From Pirellulales bacterium (GTDB taxonomy: Bacteria > Planctomycetota > Planctomycetia > Pirellulales > JACPPG01), in NCBI GenBank assembly GCA_036499395.1, contig DASYDW010000062.1:62001-126000 (forward strand): 64,000 bases of DNA. The letters are read 5' to 3'. The notes beneath the pieces are model-generated. The model searched no databases. It saw only the letters and a program-made list of their open reading frames with translations, and was not told the origin of the DNA. The position numbers and the translations under genes are program-made. The stretch's first letter is position 1. Each line of letters opens with the position of its first letter. Below are positions 18,879-25,884 of this stretch, piece after piece.

Positions 18879-20189
18879 TTACGCGGCCCGACGACGTACG
18901 CCCCACAGACCCAGCACCATGCCGATCGCACACAGCAGGCAGGATGCCGGTTCGGGTACCGAAGCGACCGAAGCGCCGGCGCCGCTGCCCGGAGCTCCGC
19001 CGGTTTTCAACCAATTCGACGAGAGTAGCGCCAGATCCTGCCCGTTGACGATGCCATCGCCATTGGCGTCGCCGCTCATCAGGCTTCCTCCGGTCCTCAA
19101 CCAGTTGGACGAAATCGTGGCCAGGTCCTGGCCGTTGACGATGCCATCCAGGTTGACGTCTCCCGCCTTGATGTCGTTGAACCAATCGCGTAGCGGGCCG
19201 AGGTCCTGCACCGCCGTGCCGCTGGGAGCGGTCCAGACGGTTGGTCCTCCGTAGCTGCTGCTCGAACCGTCTGCGTAGTTAGCGATCGAAACGTTCTGAT
19301 AATCGGACAGCGTCGCTCCGGTGCCGGTCGGAAACGCCTCGAGCTTGACCATCTCTTGCGAGCTAACGCCGCCGGCGGTCCAGCCTGCCACGGCTTCGCC
19401 CACCGGTCCGGCGATCACGTTGCCCAGGCTGTCTTTGATGGTGTATTGCCAATTGTCATTATTGACCGTGAACAGCCCACCGGCTTCGGTTCCCACGGCC
19501 GACGTCACGCCGCCGGAGGTCACGCTTCCGCTGTAGCTGAAGTATTGGAAGGCGCCGTTGCTTTGCTGGCCGGCCCAGACGTTGATGTTCCAATTCGGGC
19601 CGGGTTGCATGTTGCCGGTGGCCGGCGCGTACGGATTCCAGGCCGTGTTGGAGGCGAAATTGAGCAGCTTCTCCACGCTGGGATCACCGCTGTAGGGCGT
19701 TCCGTGCTGCACTCCCAGCCCGTCGATATCGCCGTCGCGCTGCATGCCCCCTTGTCCAGGCAGGTCGCCGTTGGGATTCGTGGTCGAGTCGGGGGTGTTG
19801 ATCAGATACCAGGCTGATTGAGCCTCGTTGATTGTGATCGCGGTTCCCAGCGGAACACTGCCCCAAGCCGGGTCATTGCTGAAGGTGATCGTACCGCTGC
19901 CGTAGTCTGCGGCGTCCTTGTTGTATGACCAATCGACTTGGTAGCCCTGCAGATCGATTGTATTTTTTCCGGGATCCGTCTTGGTGACGAGCAATTGCAT
20001 CCAGTTCTGACCATTTCCCTCAACGCGTCCGAATACCGCGTCGGTTTTGCCTGGTTGCAGGTACTTGCCGCCGCTGACGGCGTTTCCCTGATTCAGAATC
20101 AACGCGTCGGTGTCATCGGCAATCGCGACCCGCGCGGCCGACAACAATAGACCGAAACCAAGAACCAGACCGATTGCGCTTCTTTGCAT
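18879..20189 (-). CDS. PEP-CTERM protein with tandem dockerin-type repeats
   Basis: The 436-residue protein has a signal peptide (MQRSAIGLV..., cleavage near residue 25). A beta-rich region follows, then two dockerin type I-like Ca-binding repeats at about residues 341-395 (GDVNLDGIVNGQDL and GDANGDGIVNGQDL, each followed by SSNWL). The PEP-CTERM sorting signal comes last: VPEPAS, a hydrophobic helix and RRR. PEP-CTERM signals are cleaved by exosortase-type enzymes, and dockerins dock to cohesins in other bacteria. The ATG at 20189 has GGAAAGG upstream. It is divergent from the second PEP-CTERM gene. The partner cohesin is not in this window. Confidence 0.88.
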   Translation of the reverse strand: MQRSAIGLVLGFGLLLSAARVAIADDTDALILNQGNAVSGGKYLQPGKTDAVFGRVEGNGQNWMQLLVTKTDPGKNTIDLQGYQVDWSYNKDAADYGSGTITFSNDPAWGSVPLGTAITINEAQSAWYLINTPDSTTNPNGDLPGQGGMQRDGDIDGLGVQHGTPYSGDPSVEKLLNFASNTAWNPYAPATGNMQPGPNWNINVWAGQQSNGAFQYFSYSGSVTSGGVTSAVGTEAGGLFTVNNDNWQYTIKDSLGNVIAGPVGEAVAGWTAGGVSSQEMVKLEAFPTGTGATLSDYQNVSIANYADGSSSSYGGPTVWTAPSGTAVQDLGPLRDWFNDIKAGDVNLDGIVNGQDLATISSNWLRTGGSLMSGDANGDGIVNGQDLALLSSNWLKTGGAPGSGAGASVASVPEPASCLLCAIGMVLGLWGVRRRAA

Positions 20190-20773
20190 TTCAAAGCCTT
20201 TCCAATGACCCCACGTGTGTTCCGAAGCAAACCGCTGGCGAGCCAATGGTTTAGGCACGCCAAGCGAACGAGAGTGCGAACTAGATAGCCCTTCAGCGCG
20301 AAGGACCTCCCCCCGATGAACGAGGCCGCACTCTACCGGCCTTGCGCTAGAAACGTGTTAGCGGATCATTAGATTCGCACGAGATAACCGCTGGGCGTTG
20401 CTCTCGATCGATGAATGAGGGGCCTTGAATCCGCGCCAGGAATATTCATCTGTTTCTCACTTGACGCTCATGCAGGCTGAATAATCGCCCGCTATCTTTC
20501 CGCCATGTCGTGTGAGCCGTCGTTCGCGTTGCGAGTCTTTCTCGCGACGCAGCGTGAGACGGCCGCCTCGAAATCTCTTTCGGTACTGGTGACGCTAGCC
20601 AACGAACTCTAATTCGTCTGAGCCTTCTTTTGCGTCGCTATTGATTGCGCAGCCGGGCCGCACCGTTTTATTTGTGCTTTGCGCCCTGCGTTTGCGCTTT
20701 CATCGTTCTTTTTTTGCCTGTTCGTAGCGCTATTTTGCCGCTTTTGAATTCTCTTACCTTGAGGAGTTTGCCA
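20190..20773. other. Divergent intergenic region between PEP-CTERM genes
   Basis: A 584-base gap with no supportable gene. A possible plus-strand -35 TTGACG (20461) with a -10 TAATCG (20482) at 15-bp spacing is weak. The TTGAGGAG ribosome-binding site at 20758-20765 decides the downstream start. The plus-strand frame is open through to 20645 but lacks a good start there. Confidence 0.5.
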
Positions 20774-21931
20774 ATGCGTTTTCAGTTCACGAAGCTTGCC
20801 GGGAGTGCGATTTTCGGTCTTCTGCCTTTGGTCGCGCAAGCCGCGCCCTTTTCCGCCGGCGACTTGGTCGTCGAGCGCATCGGGAATGGGTCGGGTACTC
20901 TGACGAGTGCCGCCGCCGCCGTCTTTGTCGATGAATACACTCCCTCCGGCACGCTCGTGCAGAGCATTGCCATGCCGACTGCCGTCAACGGCTCGGACCT
21001 CCGCTTGACCGACAGCGGCAGCGCCACCTCGGATGGATATCTGAACCTCTCCACCGACGGACAATACCTCACGCTGACCGGCTACGATGCGAACGTCGGC
21101 ACGGCCAGCGTCGCCAGCACCAGCACCACCGGCGGCTCGGCCACGGTACGTGTTGTGGGCCGCATCGACGCCAGCGGTAACGTCGATACCACGACCTCGT
21201 TGACCGCTTACAGCGGCAACAACATTCGCAGCGCGATCACCACCAATGGCAAGGACATCTGGGTCGCAGGTGCCGGCACTCCGGGCGGCGTCACTTATAC
21301 GACGTTCGGGTCCAGCGGCGCTGGAACTTCGTTGAGCACCGTGGTCACGAACACCCGCGTTGTCGAGATCTACGGTCCGACCGCGCAGCTCTATGCGACG
21401 TCTGGCTCGGGCTCGAACAAGGGAGTCAATGCCGTCGGTACGGGCCTGCCCACCACGAGTGGCACGTCGTTCTCGCTCGAAGCCGCGTCGGCCAGCCCTT
21501 ACGGCATGTTCCTGGCTCAGCTCAACCCCAGCAGCTCGGGCCCCGATACCGCTTACGTGGCTGACGATGGCGTGGGCATCGAGAAGTTCTCGCTGGTCTC
21601 GGGTACGTGGGTGGCAAGTGGCGTGATCGGCAGCGCGACCGACGCTTACCGCGGCCTCACCGGCTCGGTCACCGCCAATGGCGTGCAGTTGTACGCGACC
21701 CGCCAAGGCGGGACCAGCCAAGGCATCGTCAGCTTGGTCGACACCTCGGGCTACAACGCCACGATCAACGGCACGGCGAACTTGATCGTCGCGCTCGGCA
21801 CGAACGAAGCGTTCCGCGGCATCGACTTCGCTCCGCACGCCGTGCCGGAGCCGAGCACCCTGGCCTTGGGCGCTATCGGCCTGGGCGTGGCCTTGATCGC
21901 TCGCCGCCGTCGCTCGCGTGCGTCGGTGTAA
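20774..21931 (+). CDS. PEP-CTERM sorting-domain protein
   Basis: The 385-residue protein starts at an ATG with TTGAGGAG upstream. It has a signal peptide (cleavage near AQAAP, residue 22) and a Ser/Thr/Gly-rich beta-sheet body, probably a propeller-like or beta-helix domain. It ends in a canonical PEP-CTERM: VPEPSTLALG, a hydrophobic segment and ARRRRSR. It would be sorted by an exosortase-like system to the envelope or outside. Its functional substrate is unknown. A strong terminator follows. Confidence 0.9.
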   Translation: MRFQFTKLAGSAIFGLLPLVAQAAPFSAGDLVVERIGNGSGTLTSAAAAVFVDEYTPSGTLVQSIAMPTAVNGSDLRLTDSGSATSDGYLNLSTDGQYLTLTGYDANVGTASVASTSTTGGSATVRVVGRIDASGNVDTTTSLTAYSGNNIRSAITTNGKDIWVAGAGTPGGVTYTTFGSSGAGTSLSTVVTNTRVVEIYGPTAQLYATSGSGSNKGVNAVGTGLPTTSGTSFSLEAASASPYGMFLAQLNPSSSGPDTAYVADDGVGIEKFSLVSGTWVASGVIGSATDAYRGLTGSVTANGVQLYATRQGGTSQGIVSLVDTSGYNATINGTANLIVALGTNEAFRGIDFAPHAVPEPSTLALGAIGLGVALIARRRRSRASV

Positions 21932-21958
21932 GGTCAGCGAAAACTTTGTGAATTCGGT

Positions 21959-21999
21959 AGATACCCCTGCAGGCCTTTCCTGCAGGGGTATCTTTTTTT
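21959..21999 (+). terminator. Intrinsic terminator after PEP-CTERM gene
   Basis: A perfect 15-bp stem, AGATACCCCTGCAGG (21959-21973) with CCTGCAGGGGTATCT (21979-21993), with a T tract to 21999. Confidence 0.93.
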
Positions 22000-22125
22000 C
22001 CTCGCTTCGTTGCTCGACCCCCGCAGGGACGATTGAACGCTCGCTAGCAACTGGACTACAATGACCGCCAGTCCGACCGTGGCAGCTCGTCATGCAGCTA
22101 GCAAACACGCGAATCAAACACCACC

Positions 22126-22144
22126 CTAACCGAATCCTAACATT
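22126..22144 (+). promoter_or_regulatory. Candidate Pho box upstream of phoB
   Basis: CTAACCGAATCCTAACATT holds two CTAAC repeats 11 bp apart (22126 and 22137). The sequence ahead of pstS is nearly identical (17 of 19 positions). The 11-bp repeat period is that of PhoB-type binding sites. A weak -10 (TACGCA) starts eight bases further on. Confidence 0.6.
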
Positions 22145-22186
22145 CCCATGCTACGCATGATGCCCTGGACCACAGGACGCCAATCC

Positions 22187-22885
22187 ATGAGTATCACGAT
22201 GTCACGTGAACGAGTGCTTGTTGTCGACGACGAGCAGGACCTTCTCGAACTTGTCAGCTACAACCTGAACAAGGAAGGCTTCCGCGTTGTCTGCGTCTCT
22301 TCGGGCGAAGAGGCGCTAGCCGCCGCGCGCCGCGATATGCCTGACTTGATTCTGCTCGACTTGTTGCTGCCAACGGTCGACGGCCTGGAAGTCTGTCGCC
22401 GCTTGAAGGCGGATCCGCGCACGCAACACATTCCCGTGTTGATGCTCACGGCCAAAAGCGAAGAGACCGATGTCGTGACGGGCCTGGAGCTAGGCGCCGA
22501 GGATTACGTCACCAAGCCCTTCAGTCCGCGCGTGCTGGTGGCGCGGGTCAAGGCGCTATTGCGTCGCCGCACAAAAGAATCTTCGGACGACGAAGCCGCG
22601 GTCACGGTCCACGAACTGGTCATTCATCCGGGTTGGCACGAAGTCTTGCTGGCTGGCAAGCCGATCGATTTGACCTTCACCGAATTTCGTCTGCTGCATT
22701 TCCTGGCGCGCAAGCCGGGTTGGGCCTTCACGCGCAGCCAGATCGTGGATGCGGTCAAGGGAGAGGACTATCCGGTCACCGAGCGCTCGGTGGATGTGCA
22801 GGTCGCAGGCCTGCGCAAGAAAATGGGCGAATTCGGCGATTACATCGAGACCGTGCGCGGCATCGGATATCGCTTCAAGGGGTAG
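22187..22885 (+). CDS. phoB: Phosphate regulon response regulator, PhoB-type
   Basis: The 232-residue protein is a two-component response regulator. The receiver domain (about 1-125) has acidic DDE near residue 12, the phospho-acceptor Asp in LILLDLLLP and the Lys in TKPFSP. An OmpR/PhoB winged-helix domain follows (about 135-230), ending in RSVDVQVAGLRKKMG and TVRGIGYRF. I favour the ATG at 22187 because CAGGA lies nine bases upstream and the candidate Pho box and -10 would place transcription start near 22164; the frame is open to 22148. It heads the phoB-phoR-pst-phoU locus and probably controls it and itself. Confidence 0.93.
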   Translation: MSITMSRERVLVVDDEQDLLELVSYNLNKEGFRVVCVSSGEEALAAARRDMPDLILLDLLLPTVDGLEVCRRLKADPRTQHIPVLMLTAKSEETDVVTGLELGAEDYVTKPFSPRVLVARVKALLRRRTKESSDDEAAVTVHELVIHPGWHEVLLAGKPIDLTFTEFRLLHFLARKPGWAFTRSQIVDAVKGEDYPVTERSVDVQVAGLRKKMGEFGDYIETVRGIGYRFKG

Positions 22886-22888
22886 AGG

Positions 22889-24658
22889 ATGGCCCGCAAG
22901 CGGCTGCTGTGGCAACTCTATCCGTCGTACGTGCTGGTAGCGGTGACGTCGCTGGTCTCGGTCGGCTGGTACGCGGCGTACCTGCTCGAAAAATCTTACG
23001 AGTCGCAACTCGATAGCCGCTTGCAACTAGCTACTCAATTGGTCGAGCGGCAGGCGGGCTCGGAAATTAGCAGCCAGGATGCTGACCGGCTGCGACCGCT
23101 GTGCGACGCAGTCGCTTCGCAAACGCATGCCAACCTGGCGATCGTGTCCCCCGCGGGCGCGACCGTGGTTCAATCCGGCGGCGAAGAATCGACCAATGCC
23201 GCGCCGCAGATCGTGCCTGCCGCGGTCGCGCCGCGGACGGGCGAAAAGGATCTGGTCGTTCGTCTTCCGGTCGTTCGCGACGGTCGCGAACTGGGAACGA
23301 TTATCGGCTGGGTTCCGCAAGCCGTGGTGCAACAGGCCACGCGCCGGCTGCAGATCACTTTGGTCGGCGCCGGCCTGCTAATCACGATCTGCGCGGCAAG
23401 CTTCTGCTTGTTCGTCGCGAGGCAGGTGAGCCGGCCCTTCGAGGAAATCCGCGAAGTGGCCGAGCGATTCGCGCGCGGTGACCTGGCCTACAAGCTCGCG
23501 GCCGGCGATTCCGAAGAAATGACCGGGCTGGCCGGCGCCTTGAATCAGATGGCCTCGCAACTGCAAGAGCGGCTGCAGACGATCGTGCGGCAAACCAGCG
23601 AACAGCAGGCCGTGCTTTCCAGCATGGTCGAAGGGGTGCTCGCCATCGACGCCCAGCAGCGCGTGATCACGCTCAACGAAGCGGCTGCCGAGTTGGTGGG
23701 CAATACCCTGACTAATCCGCTCGGGCGAAATCTGCACGAAGTGGTGCGCAATCCCGACCTGCGCCGGTTCGCCGACCGGGTTTTGGCCAGCAACAAGTCG
23801 GTCGAGGACGACGTCGTGTTGCACGGCGACCCTGACCGGGTGCTGCAGATCCGGGGGACTTCGCTGCGCGATCCGCACAATCGTGATGAAATCGGCGCGG
23901 TGATCGTGATGAGCGACGTGACGCATTTCCGCCGCCTGGAAACCATTCGCCGCGATTTCGTCGCCAACGTCTCGCACGAACTGAAGACGCCAATCACGTC
24001 GATCAAAGGGTTTGTCGAGACGCTGCTCGACGGGGCGCTTTCCGATCCCCACGATGCGGAGCGTTTCTTGCGCATCGTCGCCACGCAAGCTGATCGCTTG
24101 AACGCGATCATCGAGGATCTACTGGCGCTGTCGAAGATCGAGCAAAGCGAACGTTCCGCGGACCTGAAGGTCGAGGAAGTCGCCATCAAGGACATGCTGC
24201 AAGCCGTGTTGCACGACTGCCAGAGCAAGGCGGCGCAGCGCGAAATCCAGGTACGCGTCGAATGTGACGACACGCTGCTGGCCCAGATCAACGCCCCACT
24301 GCTGGAGCAGGCGGTCACGAACCTGCTGGACAACGCGCTCAAGTACAGCGAGCCTGGCTCGGAAGTTTTGATCACGGCAGTGCAACGGGATGCCGAGGTG
24401 ACGATCGCGGTCAGCGACCGTGGTTGCGGAATCGACGACGAGCACCTGCCGCGGCTCTTCGAGCGGTTCTACCGCGTCGACAAGGCACGCAGCCGGAAGC
24501 TCGGCGGTACCGGCCTTGGCTTGGCGATCGTCAAGCATATTGTGCAGGCACATCAGGGGCGGATCACCGTGGACAGCACTCCCGGGGTGGGGAGCGTGTT
24601 TCGCATTCATTTGCCGTTGGCGCGCATCCCACGCGAGGCGGCCACCACGACGTCGTAA
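22889..24658 (+). CDS. phoR: Phosphate regulon sensor histidine kinase, PhoR-type
   Basis: The 589-residue membrane sensor kinase has TM1 near residues 8-32, a periplasmic domain of about 120 residues and TM2 near 155-177. HAMP (to about 230), PAS (about 240-345) and HisKA follow, with the phospho-His in VSHELKTP. The HATPase domain has NLLDNALKYSEPG, DRGCGID and LGGTGLGLAIVKH. It starts three bases after phoB. By analogy it phosphorylates PhoB when phosphate is scarce and takes its signal from PstSCAB and PhoU. The periplasmic domain is larger than in E. coli PhoR, so direct ligand sensing is possible. Confidence 0.92.
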   Translation: MARKRLLWQLYPSYVLVAVTSLVSVGWYAAYLLEKSYESQLDSRLQLATQLVERQAGSEISSQDADRLRPLCDAVASQTHANLAIVSPAGATVVQSGGEESTNAAPQIVPAAVAPRTGEKDLVVRLPVVRDGRELGTIIGWVPQAVVQQATRRLQITLVGAGLLITICAASFCLFVARQVSRPFEEIREVAERFARGDLAYKLAAGDSEEMTGLAGALNQMASQLQERLQTIVRQTSEQQAVLSSMVEGVLAIDAQQRVITLNEAAAELVGNTLTNPLGRNLHEVVRNPDLRRFADRVLASNKSVEDDVVLHGDPDRVLQIRGTSLRDPHNRDEIGAVIVMSDVTHFRRLETIRRDFVANVSHELKTPITSIKGFVETLLDGALSDPHDAERFLRIVATQADRLNAIIEDLLALSKIEQSERSADLKVEEVAIKDMLQAVLHDCQSKAAQREIQVRVECDDTLLAQINAPLLEQAVTNLLDNALKYSEPGSEVLITAVQRDAEVTIAVSDRGCGIDDEHLPRLFERFYRVDKARSRKLGGTGLGLAIVKHIVQAHQGRITVDSTPGVGSVFRIHLPLARIPREAATTTS

Positions 24659-24737
24659 CCTACTTGCCGACTGGTGGGTGTGCGCCCCTTGGCCGGGCTG
24701 ATTACCTGGCGAAAAGCCCGGGCGATTTTCCCATTCG

Positions 24738-24756
24738 CTAACCAAATCCTAACAAT
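24738..24756 (+). promoter_or_regulatory. Candidate Pho box and promoter of pstS
   Basis: CTAACCAAATCCTAACAAT has CTAAC repeats at 24738 and 24749, 11 bp apart. A -10-like TAAGAT lies at 24764-24769, eight bases after the box, giving a likely transcription start near 24776. The box nearly repeats the one ahead of phoB. Confidence 0.62.
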
Positions 24757-24833
24757 TGCCCCCTAAGATGCTGTGCGCCCGCCCTGCAATCGCGCCCTAT
24801 CTGCGCCCGGTCGTCAGGCCCGAGACCGACCCC

Positions 24834-25865
24834 ATGCCCGCAATGCTAAACCTGCCGCTCCCCCTATCGGCGCTGGCGATCGTCTCGCTGCTCCTTGTCA
24901 GTTCCGCGGCGCGCGCCGTCGAAGTTTCGGCGACCAAAACCGACGACAAGCCGGGTTTGGTCGATCCGCAATTGCCCGTTTACCAGCGGGTGTCGAGCGT
25001 TTCGGGATCGGTCAAGAGCGTTGGCTCGGACACGATGAACAACCTGATGACCCTCTGGTCCGAGGGCTTCAAGCAGTACTATCCCAACGTTCGCGCTGAG
25101 ATCGAGGGCAAAGGCTCGTCGACCGCTCCGCCGGCTTTGATCGCAGGCACGGCCACGTTCGGTCCGATGAGCCGTGACATGAAATCGAGCGAGGTTGAAG
25201 CCTTCGACGCGAAATATGGTTACAAGCCAATCCTCCTGCCCACGGCCATCGACATGCTGGCCGTTTATGTGCATCGCGACAACCCCATTGAACGATTGAC
25301 GCTTGCGCAGATCGACGCGATGTATTCGCAGCATCGCAAAGGGGGCTATCGTCGTCCGATCCGGGTCTGGGGAGATCTGGGGCTTACTGGCGAATGGAAA
25401 AATCGCGCGATCAGCCTTTATGGGCGCAATGCCGCGTCAGGGACGTACGCCTACTTCAAGGAAAACGCCCTGTTCGGGGGCGACTACCGCGAATCGGTCA
25501 TCGAGCTTCCCGGCAGTTCGTCGGTCGTGCAGTCCGTGGCGGGCGATGCGTATGCGATTGGCTACAGCGGGATCGGTTTCGCCACTGCCGGCGTGCGTGC
25601 CGTGCCGCTGGCAGTCGACGATCATTCGCCAGCCGTCCCGCCGCGCCCGCAATACGCTTTGACGGGGGAATATCCGCTGGCGCGCTTCCTGTGGGTCGCG
25701 GTGAACTATCAGCCCGGCAGCCAATTGGATCCGCTGCGCCGGGAAGTGATTCGCTACATCTACAGTGCCGCCGGGCAGAGCGACGTTGTGAAGGATGGTT
25801 ACTATCCGGTCTCGGCGGACATTGCCGCGAAGGCACTGGCCAGCGTGGGAATCAAAGAAGAATGA
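24834..25865 (+). CDS. pstS: Phosphate-binding periplasmic protein PstS
   Basis: The 343-residue extracytoplasmic phosphate-binding subunit of the Pst ABC importer has a signal peptide ending near AARAVE. The phosphate-ligand blocks are SVSGSVKSVGSDTMNNLM (N-terminal loop), EIEGKGSSTAPPAL, GPMSRDMKSSE and GRNAASGTYAYFKE. The start at 24834 lies downstream of the inferred promoter; the frame is open to 24756. The gene precedes pstC, and the intergenic Pho box suggests induction on phosphate limitation. Confidence 0.93.
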   Translation: MPAMLNLPLPLSALAIVSLLLVSSAARAVEVSATKTDDKPGLVDPQLPVYQRVSSVSGSVKSVGSDTMNNLMTLWSEGFKQYYPNVRAEIEGKGSSTAPPALIAGTATFGPMSRDMKSSEVEAFDAKYGYKPILLPTAIDMLAVYVHRDNPIERLTLAQIDAMYSQHRKGGYRRPIRVWGDLGLTGEWKNRAISLYGRNAASGTYAYFKENALFGGDYRESVIELPGSSSVVQSVAGDAYAIGYSGIGFATAGVRAVPLAVDDHSPAVPPRPQYALTGEYPLARFLWVAVNYQPGSQLDPLRREVIRYIYSAAGQSDVVKDGYYPVSADIAAKALASVGIKEE

Positions 25866-25884
25866 CCGCGGCCGGCGCCGACAA

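Noticed and set aside
20609..22117. A 502-residue minus-strand protein opposite the PEP-CTERM gene
   Set aside because: It is Arg/Gly/Ala-rich and overlaps the full PEP-CTERM gene and its terminator. It shows no domain.
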